In this document: piece by piece, positions 1-9,539 of the stretch | Layout of the letters: each line of letters opens with the position of its first letter | Position numbering within the stretch: position 1 is the stretch's first letter | Assembly (NCBI GenBank): GCA_963575745.1 | Contig: CAUYUJ010009558.1 | Coordinates: 217,779-281,778, forward strand | Length of the DNA stretch: 64,000 nt | Direction of reading: 5' to 3' | From: Prorocentrum cordatum | Lineage: Eukaryota > Sar > Dinophyceae > Prorocentrales > Prorocentraceae | Position numbers and translations under genes: made by a program | The notes under the pieces: model-generated | Database searches by the model: none | Told to the model about the DNA's origin: nothing | What the model saw: only the letters and a program-made list of their open reading frames with translations

Positions 1-181
1 ACAGTCGGGGCGTTGACCTAAGGAACCCTAAATAAGGAACGAGGCCCCTTTTTCCCATCAGTTAAACTTCGATTTCCTGTCGAAAACCTAGGAAAAAAAC
101 CTGAGGCAAGCTGTGAAACACTTAAGGAACGCGGAGCCCCTCCCCAACGAAAAGGGTTTCTCCTTCAGGGCCCCGACTGTA
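1..181. mobile_element. Short inverted-repeat element (ACAGTCGGGGC family), copy 1, cut by window start
   Basis: The window opens on ACAGTCGGGGCGTTGACC and the element closes at 181 with GCCCCGACTGTA, the inverted complement of its start. The interior is AT-rich for this window and repeats AAGGAAC. A second copy at 23602-23805 is near-identical over the right 90 bases. No coding capacity, so probably a MITE-like non-autonomous element. The first T of the terminus lies outside the window. Confidence 0.75.
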
Positions 182-620
182 CCCCCTCGACAGTCCTCAC
201 AAGTGAGTCGAGTGATGGATCGGCAAGGGCAGCGGCCTGGTCCGCCTCGGATCGGAAAGTGCGTCGGGTCGGGCCGCATGGGCACGGAGCCGAGAAATCG
301 GATCGGAGCGGCTGCACCAGGAGGCACTGCAGCGCCGTGCAAGCAGCGGGCCGCATCGGATCGCCGGGGCGTCGAAATCGACTCGGATCGGCATGGCCGA
401 AACCGACATCGAATCGGGTCGATCGAAGCGAAATGGACCCCATGGATTACTGGCCTGCGTACGCATCACGAAATCATCGTCCTTGGCTGGATGCCGCGCC
501 CACACTGGCGACTCCTGAGTCCAAACCTGTAGGCGTCTCACTGCTGTTTCCGCCGCCGGCCGCCAGCCTTCCGTCCCCGTTCCGCCGAAGACGGCATGCG
601 CAGAAAGGTGAGACAGGCCT
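182..620. other. Spacer with degenerate ATCGG/GTCGA motifs
   Basis: No gene seen. Positions 245-440 are rich in CGGATCGG, GTCGAAATCGACTCGGATCGG-like and AATCGGGTCG motifs, resembling 8085-8285 and 14650-14920. Short open frames here overlap each other on both strands and look like non-coding GC-rich sequence. Confidence 0.4.
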
Positions 621-885
621 CACTAGAGGCTTCCCAGATGGGGTCCGAGCAGATGGGGTCGGAGGAGCTCGTTGCATCGCCGATACATCGCCGATGCATC
701 GGCGATGCATCGGCGATGCACTGGCGACGTCGGCGATGCATCGGCGACGTCGGCGTGCTGACAATCGGCGACGTCGGCGGGCAGACAATCCGCCGCATCG
801 CCGATGCATCGCCGATGCATCGGCGAGGCGGCACGATCTTCCGAACCCATCTACTCCGACCCCATCCAGGAGGCCTAGACTCACT
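621..885. mobile_element. Palindromic GATGCATCGGCGA element, copy 1
   Basis: The left arm has CAGATGGGGTCCGAG and GATGGGGTCGG; the right arm has the complement CCGACCCCATCC. The core is built of alternating CGCCGATGCATCG and GGCGACGTCGG units. Related copies lie at 11399-11662 and 60135-60330. The 11399 copy has a target duplication and sits as an intron, so this is likely the same kind of element. Confidence 0.65.
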
Positions 886-998
886 GGGACCAGTAAGGGG
901 ACATGCCCGACCTAAGACTAGCCCTGAGGATGTTGGCTGTGCTGTTCCGAACGGACAGCCCACCATGCCCCCCACGGGGCGAAGCAGCGAGCTGGAAG

Positions 999-1051
999 TG
1001 ATGGGCCTGCTTTCCACCGCCACCACCACCACCACAACCACCACCACCAGC

Positions 1052-1082
<31 letters not shown>

Positions 1083-1529
1083 CCACCACCAGAACTTGGA
1101 GGGGGAGGGGATCCTCCTTCCTCCTCCTCCTCCTCCTCCTCCTCCTCCTCCTCCTCCTCCTCCTCCCCCTCCTCTTCCTCCTCCTCCCTCCTCCTCCTCC
1201 TCCTCCTCCTCCTCGTCTCCTCCTCTCCTCCTCCTCCTCCTCCTCCTCCTCGTCTCCTCCTCCTCCTCCCCCTCCCCTCTCCCCTCCTCCCCCTCCCCCT
1301 CCCCTCCCTCCTCCTCCTCCCCTCCTCCTCCTCCTCCTCCTCCTCCTCCTCCTCCTCCTCCTCCTCCTCCTCCTCCTCCTCCTCCTCTCTCCTCCTCCTC
1401 CTCCTCTCCTCCTCCTCCTCCTCCTCCTCCTCCTCCTCCTCCTCCTCCTCCTCCTCCTCCTCCTCCTCCTCCTCCTCCTCCTCCTCCAGCTCATGGTGGT
1501 GGTGGTGGTTGTGGAAAACAGGCCCATCA
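999..1529. mobile_element. Inverted-repeat element (TGATGGGCCTG family), copy 1, with CTC core
   Basis: The left end reads ATGGGCCTGCTTTCCACC followed by CAC triplets; the right end reads GGTGGTTGTGGAAAACAGG then CCCATCA, its inverted complement. Between them lies a (CTC)n tract of about 370 bases. Four other copies with the same ends occur at 7717, 24861, 50699 and 63171, each with CTC or GAG repeats or related GGAGG runs inside. Proline- or serine-rich open frames across the core are repeat artefacts. Confidence 0.75.
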
Positions 1530-1730
1530 GGAAGAGCTCACGGTGGGCGGCAGGACCGCTCGGGGCAGGCACGCGCACGCGCCGCGGGATGACTCGAGCC
1601 ACCGGGGCCCGCCCTCCGCCACAAACCACCCCTCGGGGACAAACCAGGACGCTCCCTGGGGTCCTGGCGCCGCAGCTTTTCCGCAGCGGGCAACGAGGGA
1701 GGGAGGGAGAGCAGGAAGGAAGGACGACGA

Positions 1731-1850
1731 GGAGGAGGAGGAGGAGGAGGAGGAGGAGGAGGAGCAGGCGGAGGAGGAGGAGAAGGAGAAGGAGGTGGAG
1801 GAGGAGGAGGAGGAGGCGGAGGAGGAGGCGGAGGAGGAGGAGGAGGGGGG
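1731..1850. repeat. (GAG)n microsatellite
   Basis: An interrupted GAG/GCG triplet array directly beyond the stop codon of the minus-strand terminal exon; it would lie in that gene's 3' untranslated region. Confidence 0.9.
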
Positions 1851-1854
1851 GCGC

Positions 1855-2388
1855 TCACTCGGCGCACCAGAACGTCAGCCGCCCGGACCGCACCCCGGCC
1901 AGCAGCGTCTCGGCGAAGTGCCCCACGCGCGCCCGCGCCTCGTCCAGCACGGGCTCGGGCCACCGCGCCTGCACCCGCGGCGCCGCGGCGGGCGCGGCGG
2001 GGGCACCCCCGGCGCCGGGCGCGAGCTGCAGGGCCTCGCCGAGGTCCACGGCCCCCCGCAGCCCGAGCTCGGCCACGCGCCGCAGCATGCGCCCTGACTC
2101 CGCCGGCAGGGCGGCGAGCCGGGCCACCTCGCGCAGGGACGCGGGCGGAGAGCCCTCGAGGACGTAGTGGACCTCCAGCTCGGCCGAGCCGCCGGGGGGC
2201 GTGGCCGCCCACACCTCCCGGCGAGCGCCCCGCCCGCGCCCCGCGAGGAGCACCCCGCCGTGCGCGTCGAGGAACTCCAGCAGCAGCCCGAGCTTCGGCA
2301 GGTCGTCGTAGAGCAGCCCGCAGCTGTGCTTGGCCTCCGCGAGGGCCACCAGCCGCTGCCAGGGCTCTGGCGGCTCCCCGTCGCCATG
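1855..2388 (-). CDS. Terminal exon of an unrecognised multi-exon gene
   Basis: An open minus-strand segment of about 178 codons ending in TGA at 1855-1857. The translation has no low-complexity bulk and a globular, helix-rich composition: leucine/alanine-rich runs such as EPWQRLVALAEAKHSCG, LLEFLDAHGGVLLAGRG, and a C-terminus ending GRLTFWCAE. Third codon positions are strongly G/C. I recognise no domain. The upstream edge near 2388 abuts a palindromic element (2405-2590), consistent with an intron there; the exact acceptor is not clear. The other exon-like minus-strand segments at 8835-12026 have the same composition and orientation, so I infer one gene. Overlapping frames on both strands are open but less protein-like. 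Confidence 0.5.
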   Translation of the reverse strand, partial: HGDGEPPEPWQRLVALAEAKHSCGLLYDDLPKLGLLLEFLDAHGGVLLAGRGRGARREVWAATPPGGSAELEVHYVLEGSPPASLREVARLAALPAESGRMLRRVAELGLRGAVDLGEALQLAPGAGGAPAAPAAAPRVQARWPEPVLDEARARVGHFAETLLAGVRSGRLTFWCAE

Positions 2389-2404
2389 GACAGAGGAAGG
2401 CACA

Positions 2405-2590
2405 GCGGCATGAACATACGCTTTCGGAGGTCCGCGGCGACTTCTTGGACCTGCGCTGGACCCCCTTCCCTGGCTCGCGGAGCGCGCCGGAGGTGGCGCC
2501 GGAGGCGCCACGGGGGAGCCCAGCGCAGATCCAAGAGATCCGCGCGGAGCGTTGAAGGCGTGAGCTTGTGCAGCTTGCTGTTCTTCGCAT
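2405..2590. mobile_element. GC-rich palindromic introner-like element, copy A
   Basis: The left arm contains GGAGGTCCGCGGCG and ACCTGCGCTGGACCCCC; the right arm contains CCCAGCGCAGATCCAAGAG and ATCCGCGCGGAGC. The centre is the self-complementary GGCGCCGGAGGCGCC. Seven copies of this family are in the window (also near 8296, 14254, 16068, 42640, 51695, 61310). This one directly adjoins the terminal exon of the minus-strand gene. Confidence 0.75.
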
Positions 2591-2659
2591 GAAGGCCCTC
2601 GCCCCCCGCGGGCGGGGCAGGCTCCACGAAGGCCCCGTCCAGCTCGGCCTTCATGCCCT

Positions 2660-2800
2660 TGAGGGGCGCACTAACGCATATGCGAGTACGATGCGCCTCT
2701 GCTGGAGGCGCGCGTCCGAGCCGAACATGCAGTACTAACTCTTGTAGCGCATCGTTTCCCGAGCGGTATGACCATAATGCCCACGCCACGAGGCTGACTC
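2660..2800. repeat. Hairpin repeat with CCCGAGCGGTATG core, copy 1 (right end lost)
   Basis: Contains GCGCCTCTGCTGGAGGCGCG (hairpin), CATGCAGTAC, TTGTAGCGCATCG and TTTCCCGAGCGGTATGACC. Three fuller copies are at 25105, 28097 and 58742. The right-hand hairpin seen in those copies is missing here. Confidence 0.65.
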
Positions 2801-2967
2801 CAGATCCCTGAATTATCGTCCCCCGTGCCCGGTTTTTTGAGGCGCCTGTTGGGGAGGCAGGGGGGTCGAGTTCATTGAGGCGTTTTCTTGAAGCCGACGA
2901 TCAAGGGGTCCGATTTATTAGGGCACCTTTTGCGCATGCAATGTCACACCACCTGTTGCGCCCAATA

Positions 2968-3957
2968 GGAGTGTGTGTGTGTGTGGTGTGTGTGTGTGTT
3001 GGTGTGTGTGTGTGTCTGTGTGCGTTGTGTGTGTGTCTGTGTGTGTCTGTGTGTGTGTGTCTGTGTGACTCTGTGTGTCGTGTGTGTGCGTGCGTGTGTG
3101 TGTGTGCGTATGCGTATGCGCGTGCGTGTGCGTGTGCGTGCGTGTGCGTGTGCGTGTGCGTGTGCGTGTGCGTGTGCGTGTGTGCGTGTGCGTGTGCGTG
3201 TGCGCGTGCGTGTGCGTGTGCGCGTGCGCGTGCGCGTGCGTGCGCGTGCGTGTGCGTGTGCGTGTGCGTGTGCGTGTGCGTGTGCGTGTGCGTGTGCGCG
3301 CGTGCGTGTGCGTGTGCGGTGTGCGCGCGTGTGCGCGGTGCGCGTGTGCGCGTGTGTGCTTGTGCGTTGTGTGTGTGTGCGCGTGCGTGTGCGTGCGCGT
3401 GTGTGTGTGTGGTGTGTGCGTGTGTGCGTGTGCGTGTGTGCGTGTGTGCGTGTGTGCGTGTGTGTGCGTGTGTGCGTGGTGTGTGTGTGTGTGTGCGTGT
3501 GCTGGTGTGTGCGTGTGTGTGCGTGTGTGCGTGTGTGCGTGCGTGTGCGTGTGTGCGTGTGTGCGTGTGTTGTGTGCTTGTGTGTGTGCGTGTGTGCGTG
3601 CGTTGTGTGTGCGTGTGTGCGTGTGTGCGTGTGTGCGTGTGTGCGTGTGTGCGTGTGCGCGTGTGCGCGTGTGCGTGTGTGCGTGTGTGCGTGTGTGCGT
3701 GTGTGCGTGTGTGCGTGTGTGCGTGTGTGCGTGTGTGCGTGTGTGCGTGTGTGCGCGTGTGTGTGTGTGTGCGGGTGTGCGGGTGTGCGTGTGTGCGTGT
3801 GTGCGCGTGTGCGTGTGTGCGTGTGTGCGTGTGTGCGTGTGTGCGTGTGTGGGTGTGTGCGTGTGTGCGTGTGTGCGGGTGTGCGTGTGTGCGGGTGTGT
3901 GGGTGTGCGTGTGTGCGTGTGTGCGTGTGTGGGTGTGTGGGTGTGTGCGTGTGTGCG
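2968..3957. repeat. TG-rich array, left part
   Basis: About 1 kb of GTGTGC, GTGTGTGC and GTGTGGG units. It ends against a T12 run at 3958-3969 that I read as the poly(A) tail of a minus-strand LINE. The matching right part of the array is at 7435-7566. The long Val-Cys or His-Thr open frames here are artefacts. Confidence 0.9.
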
Positions 3958-4122
3958 TTTTTTTTTTTTAGACGTGCTAGTGCGCACAGCCAAGCTGTGC
4001 ACACGGCAGCCACCAGGGCCGCCCCGACCGAGCCCCACGGCCCGATCGAACCATGCAAGCGACGGCGGGCTCAAGTCCACGCCACAGCTGGGGCACGGCG
4101 GCGCCCGCCCCTTAGGGCAGGC

Positions 4123-4227
4123 GGCGCGCGAAGCGCGCGAAACTCACACACGCGGAGGCTAGGCCACGCGAAGCGTGCAAGATATGGCATGACACACACT
4201 CGCCTTGGAGGAATCACGCGAAGCGTG
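4123..4227. repeat. Repeated GAA-loop hairpins in the LINE 3' region
   Basis: Three short perfect hairpins with a GAA loop: GCGCGCGAAGCGCGC near 4125-4139, CACGCGAAGCGTG at 4165-4177, and CACGCGAAGCGTG again at 4215-4227. All lie between the RNase H reading frame and the tail of the minus-strand LINE. Confidence 0.7.
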
Positions 4228-4273
4228 CAGCAAACACAGTCAACGGAATGGAACGTTGAAGTGAGCAGCACGG

Positions 4274-5374
4274 TCAACACGCCCGGGTGAAGCCAGGCGG
4301 AGCGCGAAGAGGAAAACTGAGCTCCGATGCACAAGTGCACAGCGCCAAAAGCCGAGACTCAGAGCACCGCGCACACTGCCTCAGAGAAAAAGATTGCAAC
4401 ATGGGCTTCCGAGACTGGGATCCTTGCCCAGAAGACCAGACCCCTGCGCTGCTGGCAAACTCGACCAGCATAAACGCCTTTGCGAGGGTGTCCAGTGCAA
4501 CCTTCCCAAGGTCTCGGACAAGCCCCTCACGTGCACGAACCAAGCAACAGCGTTTCATACATACGCGGCAGCCGTGGGCAATGCGGATGTCACGCCCTCC
4601 CGCCATGTCGGCAGGTCCCACTGCCGTCACGCCAGCCCTGCTCGGCGGGTCAGCCGACATCTGCGGATCGTCACCACTGTGCCGTGCAGCACCGCCACCG
4701 TCGTCGCTGCCAGCAGCACTGCCGCTTGCCTGCGAAACCGCAGCCGCGGCACCCGCTGCTGCCACAATCCCGGCCGCTGCTGCAGGTCGTTTCGCCCCCG
4801 ACGCGTCCGACAAGCGCGGGGCACTGGACACAGGCCGTGGGATGCAGGCCAGGCTGTGCAGCTTGCGCTTGGAGTGCTCGGTTGCGGCATATCCCCCGCA
4901 CTTGGAGCATCTCCAGCAGCTGTCCTCGACCACGAAATCGTGCTCCGTGAGGCTGGGCCGAATCTTCGGCGGAGACTTGATAGCCACACCCGTGTCGATG
5001 TCATCACGGGCGGCATACGCTGGGGCACCAGCACAGGACACCCAAGCCACAACACCGTCCACCATCAAATGTGAGCGCCTGATCCTCGATCTGTCCGCTT
5101 CGCCCAGGGCGTGCGTAGGAGTGGCTTGCTTGGCCCAATCGTCGGCCTCGATGTAACCCCGTCGCTCCCAACGAGACAACCGACCTGATTCTACATCTCG
5201 CAGAGTGCCGTGCCCTTTCACTTTGCGCACTGTGAGCCCGTCAGGGCCAAGCCCACCAAAGTCAACAATAGCACTCCAACCCACACGCCACAAAAAAAAG
5301 CCAGCTGTGAGAGGCACTGCACGCACCCTCAGGTCCACGCACCAGAAGACCGTCAACCACGCAACTGGCAACAA
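4274..5374 (-). pseudogene. LINE ORF2 remnant: end of RNase H plus C-terminal zinc cluster
   Basis: This frame continues the RNase H domain of the upstream minus-strand frame after a frameshift. Visible RNase H pieces are VGWSAIVDFGGLG, VRKVKGHGT and EADDWAKQAT, matching the last helix and its acidic residues. Further on is CWRCSKCGGYAATEHSKR, a CxxC pair also present at the C-terminus of the intact LINE ORF2 (WRCVVC and CPKCGGFYA). An alanine/glycine-rich tract and HGCRVCMKRCC follow. The stop is at 4274-4276. The junction with the upstream frame falls at the A8 run at 5292-5299, a likely slippage mutation or sequencing error. Confidence 0.75.
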
Positions 5375-7403
5375 TCCTCACAGTGATGGGCGCCAGGCTG
5401 TGACGAAGAAAAGGGAGCACTGCGATGAGCTCAGCACCTTCAAGAGATTGACGCATCCCCATCAGCGGCGACCCCAGGGCGCGAATGGCGCACTTCGGAC
5501 CAGGATCGTACCAGCCAGGCCCGATGGGTATCTGCACCACCGCGCAGCCCGCCATGCCGTAGTCGAGGTCAAGGTCGAAGGCCGAGCCATCGGTGAACAG
5601 CTCGTCGTTGTGACAAGGCAAGGCACCATTCCCCAGCATCCACTTGTCAGCCGAAACAATCTCGTCCTGGGGTGGCTGCCACCCCACCTGCGGTCGTGCT
5701 AGCAACAACCGTTCGATCAGCGTGACGATGTTGGGGTGGTCCGCCTGCCTCTGGAGCGCGGCGATGGCAGCTGGCAACTCCCCCCGCGGCCAGAGGTGAG
5801 CACGCTCCATATGACAATGCCAAAGCGTATCGACATACTCTGGGCACAACTTGCAATCTTCTGAATGGGCATACCGAGGTTCATTGTGAAGGCGGCGATG
5901 GTTGGTCCACTGGCCGCCGACGATGAGCGACCTGGCATGCCACCGCTCCTCTGCACCAGGGGTGGGCCAAACGCGCCCTTCCGACGCCGTCGGCCATCCT
6001 CGATGAATACACTTCCTCAGTTGCGTGCTGTTGAACCCGTTAACCAAAAACGACAACTCGCCAGCAACCTTCTGAAGCTGCCACCAAGGAACTGCTTTCC
6101 GAACCACTTGCTTTGTATACCACGCCGGGAAGTCCAGCGGCTTATACCCTGCGCCAGTCGCCGAGGTGATCCAGGTGCTGATGCTGGCCGCCGCCCAGCC
6201 GACGCGCAGCAGGGACACAAAGGCAGCGCTGATGAGCCCACGAACGTGAGCCCAACACTTCACATGAGTGGAAGCAACCGAACGAGCAGACTGAAGGTCA
6301 GCGTCGCTGAGCCACGTGCAGTTCACACTGTACGCACATCCTGCCTCGAGGCCCTGCTTGGCGATGCGGGCAGCGATAGCACGTCGACCACCATTTCCCA
6401 AGAGTCGCCGTACTCTGGGTACCCGTCGCTCTGCTGCACAAAGGCGCGCTCGTCGCACCTGTCGCCCAAACGCGCGCCATTGAGCAAAGTCCGCGCCGCC
6501 GATCTGAGCACCATCGATCGTGAGCCTGACTGGACGACGCGTCCCAAGCTCCCAATCATGTAGGACCTCGGCGCTGGCCACGCGGAGGTGCCTGGACACG
6601 ACGAAATAACCAATGACCTGCTCCGAGGGCCTGCACGTGCCCGAGGACGTCGCCACGACGCGCCCGCCACACCTCTCGAGAAAGGAGGACTGCATGAGGG
6701 TGGCTGGCTCCATGTTGAAATCGCCACTGATGATGAACGAGCGCCCGAGGACCTGCAACATGGTGGATACCTTGTGCAGAATGCTCTCGTTCGCGCGCGA
6801 GAGCCCCTCGGCCGGGTGCTGGTAAACCGTGACCAGCACCATGCCCCCCGAGCAGAAGCCAGACTGATGAACGAAGGTCGCACGCCCGACGCCGATGATC
6901 GAGCTACCGACACCCTCGAACTGCTCCATGCCGTGCACTAGCGGCGCCAGCGAGGTGAGGCCTCCATGCCCAGGAAGCCCAGGCCCCGAGCCTTCAGCAG
7001 GGGCTGCGTGCGCATGCCAGCCGAGCTTGGCCAGCCTCGCCGTCACCTCATGGCTGCGCTCCACCGTGAGGTGCGTCTCTTGGACGGCAGCAAAGTTGGC
7101 CCGACGGATCTCCATACGGTCCAACAAGGTCTCGAAGGTAGAGGCGTTGGCGTTCACCGTGAGACCAACCCAGGAACGCCGCTGCCGTGGACCACTAAAG
7201 GCCCGTTCTCCTCCGCTTGGCCTCTGCACGGAGGATCTCGAGCGCCTCCAGGAGCCGCTTGCGCTCGTCTGCACTGGAGGCCCACGCCAGCAGCCCACCA
7301 GGATCGTCCCCGTCAAGATGGTAGCTGAAATCGCCACGAGCATCACCCTCCATGGCAGCATCGCCGTCCGTCCCCTCGGCAGCCGCTGCACCACCGTCGG
7401 CAC
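5262..7403 (-). pseudogene. LINE ORF2 remnant: endonuclease fused to thumb/RNase H, RT palm deleted
   Basis: Counting from 7403, the open frame has an APE-type endonuclease with QETHL (Glu109) and SGDFNMEP (Asp228, Asn230). Two later catalytic positions are changed: IGYFVVS where the intact relative has YDFFVVS (Asp to Gly265), and TRRPVRL where a His is expected. The frame then jumps from the endonuclease to the region after the RT (the stretch around VRGLISAAFVSLLRVGW matches VAGPISALFLSVKRIGW of the intact copy). RT motifs A to C are absent. A zinc knuckle (CKLCPEYVDTLWHCH) and RNase H start (LFTDGSAFD, GAELIAVL) follow; the second Asp of RNase H looks lost (VASCVVDG). The first 65 or so residues are probably not native, since they overlap the ORF1 end in another frame. 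Confidence 0.85.
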
Positions 7404-7434
7404 CTGGCGCGCCGCCGCCGTGGGCGCCGCCGCC
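7195..7434 (-). pseudogene. LINE ORF1 C-terminal remnant
   Basis: A minus-strand frame ends at 7195 with an acidic then basic C-terminus containing GGLLAWASSADERKRLL, EALEILRAEAKRRR. It overlaps the start of the endonuclease frame, as expected of adjoining LINE ORF1 and ORF2. It is cut at its 5' side by the TG array at 7435. Alanine/glycine-rich sequence precedes the conserved end. Identification as ORF1 is by position only. Confidence 0.5.
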
Positions 7435-7566
7435 TTGTGCGTGTGTGCGTGTGTGCGTGTGTGGGTGTGTGGGTGTGTGGGTGTGTGGGTGTGTGGGTGT
7501 GTGGGTGTGTGGGTGTGTGGGTGTGTGGGTGTGTGGGTGTGTGTGTGCGTGTGTGTGTGTGTCTGT
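7435..7566. repeat. TG-rich array, right part (GTGTGGG units)
   Basis: Starts GTGCGTGTGTGCGTG and continues as about a dozen GTGTGGGT units, the same hexamers found in the left array at 2968-3957. It forms the 5' flank of the minus-strand LINE. Confidence 0.9.
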
Positions 7567-7716
7567 TTGGGCGGTGCCGACCTTCGGCAGCGCGACGCCA
7601 GCTCTCGGGGGGAGCACGCAGACCTCTCGCGGCCACACGCGGGAGCGGCCCTTGGGGTAAGAGTGACCCTTGATGCGCGGCTCAGGTAGAGAGCAGAACA
7701 TCCAGGCCCTACAACA

Positions 7717-7856
7717 TGATGGGCCTAGAGCCTGTTTTCCACCACCATCACCACCATAAGTTGGAGGGGGAAGAAGGTGGAGGACGAGGAGGAGGAGGAG
7801 GAGGAGGCCCCATCCCCCTCCTGCTGATGGTTGTGGTGGTGCTGGAGAATGAGCCC
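7717..7856. mobile_element. Inverted-repeat element (TGATGGGCCTG family), copy 2, short core
   Basis: Left end GATGGGCCTAGAGCCTG then TTTTCCACCACCATCACC; right end GATGGTTGTGGTGGTGCTGG then AGAATGAGCCC. The core is only about 70 bases of GGAGG/GAGGAG, giving a view of the family before large expansion. Confidence 0.7.
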
Positions 7857-8290
7857 CTCCTAACCATCGCCCCGACACGCGAAGCCGTTCGGCGAACGCG
7901 CACAGGGCAGGAAGCGAACAGGGCAGGGCCGCCTCGCAAACGCCCCAATCGTCGGGCCTGGGTACGTCCTGCCTCCCTTGCGATCTGTAGAAGGGCCGCG
8001 GGGGAGGCCAGATCCCAGCCGCCCAAAGCGCGCCGGGCCTTGCCGATGGGGCCCATGTGGGCCCGCTCCCGAGGCAGGAGACCACGGGATCGGATCGGCG
8101 AGTCGGACCGGCGATCGAAACGGGTCGAATGGGCGGACATCGGCAGCCAAGTCGAGGTGCGTCGGATCGGCGGACATCGGCGGCCTAGAGCAAGGCCTCC
8201 ACGGAAGCATCGAAACCCCGATCGGGATCCCAAGTCGAACAGAATCGGAATCGGAAACCACCGAAATCGAGTCGAGTCGATTCTGGGGAG
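7857..8290. other. Gene-less stretch with GTCGGATCGG motifs
   Basis: No gene supported. 8085-8285 repeats ATCGGCGGACATCGG-like and CAAGTCGA motifs shared with 14650-14920. Open frames on both strands give no domain. Confidence 0.35.
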
Positions 8291-8295
8291 CGAAC

Positions 8296-8455
8296 AATGA
8301 CATGAAGATAAAAACTCGGAGATCCGCGCGGATTGCTCAGATCGGCGCTGGACCCCCGGAGCGCGCCAGGGGAGGCGCCGGAGGCGCCGCCAAGGGGCCC
8401 CAGCGCCTATCCGAGAAATCCGCGCGAACCTTCTACTTTTTTTTACGTCCCAGAG
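8296..8455. mobile_element. GC-rich palindromic introner-like element, copy B
   Basis: ATGAAGATAAAAACTCGGAG and TCCGCGCGG on the left, AAATCCGCGCGAACCTTC on the right, centre GGCGCCGGAGGCGCC. The right end is a pyrimidine tract with ACGTCCCAG, a good 3' splice-site shape. Confidence 0.75.
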
Positions 8456-8459
8456 TGGC

Positions 8460-8620
8460 CCTGGGGAAGAGTGACCTCTGGTGCGCGGCTTTGTCGGGGA
8501 CGCGCGGCGGCCAAGCCCGGGCGCGCAAGCCGCTGCTCCCGCCTCGCGTTCCGCGATCGAGAGGCCCCATTGGGCCCGCTCCAAAGGTCACTCCGGCGAA
8601 AGGTCACTCGTACGTCTACC
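8460..8620. repeat. Inverted GGTCACTC repeat, copy 1
   Basis: AGAGTGACCTCTGGTGCGCG on the left and CAAAGGTCACTCCGGCG on the right form an imperfect inverted pair. The same ends recur at 45635-45745. Confidence 0.55.
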
Positions 8621-8632
8621 CAGAGATACGAC

Positions 8633-8815
8633 GCCGTGATTTTTTCGGTGCGCGGTCCCCGGAAGTCTTGATCCATTCCCCAGGACCGGTGTTCCATCCT
8701 GAGTTGTTTTTGACGGTCCCGAGGCCCTGCGAGGGCCCCTACAAGGTCGAAATTTGCGAAAAACCTCCGTCTTGATTTTTTGTAAATGCGCTGGATCTCC
8801 GGGTAGCCGGCCGGG
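8633..8815. repeat. Dispersed repeat (GTGCGCGGTCCCCG), copy 1
   Basis: Shares GTGCGCGGTCCCCGGAAGTC, CCCCAGGACCGG, CATCCTGAG, GACGGTC, ACCTCCGTCTTGATTTTTT and GCGCTGGATC with 53265-53440. It lies between two exon-like segments of the minus-strand gene, so it is probably intronic. Confidence 0.7.
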
Positions 8816-8834
8816 GCCGCCCCGGCGCGAGGCC

Positions 8835-9018
8835 GCTCCATGGCGCGTATACAGCCGCGGCCTCGTGCAGCGCCTCGGCGAGAGGCGCGACCGCGGGCCG
8901 CGCCGCCGCGCGGCGCGCGGGGGCCCAGGCCGAGGCCCACAGCTCCAGGGCGGCCTGGCCTGCCACGCCGCGCGCCGCGGCCACCTCCGAGCAGCGTTGC
9001 CCCGGACCCCCCTCGCGC
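8835..9018 (-). CDS. Internal exon of the unrecognised minus-strand gene
   Basis: Minus-strand open segment starting after TCTTTCCCAG (acceptor at 9019-9020) and reading REGGPGQRCSEVAAARG, then AALELWASAWAPARRAA and ending around EAAAVYAPWS. Alanine-rich and helical, GC-rich third positions, no known domain. The donor side near 8835 is uncertain; a dispersed repeat begins just beyond. Part of the gene whose last exon is at 1855-2388. Confidence 0.45.
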
Positions 9019-9289
9019 TGGGAAAGACTCACGACGGGAGGTCGTTCGCTAGTTTCGGCCTCCGGGGGCGCGCCTCGGGGTCGTCAGAAAATGACTTGGG
9101 ACGGAAAGCCAGTCCCGAGAAAGGGGTCCAGGCCTCTGGGGGTCGACGTTGAGATGCTTGCAAGAATCCCGAGGAGGAAAAACCGCCGAAAACCAACGAA
9201 AAGGACCGAAAACCTCGAACCTTCGAAGCTCGAACTTCTCCCCGACTGGGGAGGGTGGCATGGTGGGCTCAGCTACAATGGCCCAGTTC
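9019..9289. other. Intron-like spacer
   Basis: Begins (minus sense, 3' end of the intron) with CCTCCCGTCGTGAGTC; a similar CACGACGGGAAG stretch borders the possible exon at 13370-13530. AT-richer than its neighbours; no gene seen. Confidence 0.35.
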
Positions 9290-9495
9290 GGTGACATCAT
9301 GGGAGCCTCCCATACCATCGTGTCGGCTCTCGCGAGTCGATGGTGGTCGACGCCAAATCGACGCCAAGTCGACGCCAAATCGACGCTACTCCACGGTAAA
9401 TCGGCGGTATCTGACGACTCCCAGACGCCAATCGAAGCTCATCGACGCTAACTACAAAATTAACAGGACACACGAGCCTCCCATGATTTGCCACC
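9290..9495. mobile_element. GGGAGCCTCCCAT / GTCGACGCTAA inverted-repeat element, copy 1
   Basis: Left end ATGGGAGCCTCCCATACC, then repeated TCGACGCCAAATCGACGC; right end CGAGCCTCCCATGATTTGCC. Related copies at 10666-11058, 47960-48100 and 48440-48540 share GGGAGCCTCCCATGCCAT and GGCTCTTGCGAATCGACGC. Confidence 0.65.
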
Positions 9496-9539
9496 GAACC
9501 AGTGGGGATGTTGGATGCCCATTCTGGGGACCTTCCCGG

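Larger units (their letters stand above)
3958..7434 (-). mobile_element. Degenerate, 5'-truncated LINE inserted into a TG array
   Basis: On the minus strand it runs from about 7434 down to a 12-base A run (T12 on the plus strand, 3958-3969). It carries the end of an ORF1, an endonuclease, the connection region, zinc knuckle, RNase H and a C-terminal zinc cluster, but no RT palm. TG-rich hexamer arrays abut it on both sides, as if one array was split by the insertion. Its 3' region holds repeated GCGAAGC hairpins at 4123-4227. It is dead: internal deletions, lost catalytic residues and a frameshift. Confidence 0.8.

Noticed and set aside
1096-2167. Proline-, serine- or leucine-rich proteins of 300-500 codons
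   Set aside because: Products of the CTC microsatellite; they run through an inverted-repeat element.
2875-4290. Long Val/Cys- or His/Thr-rich open frames over the TG array
   Set aside because: Pure consequence of GT/GC dinucleotide repeats; open in most frames on both strands.
4287-7328. Plus-strand open frames over the degenerate LINE
   Set aside because: Shadows of the minus-strand ORF2 remnant, which carries recognisable domains.
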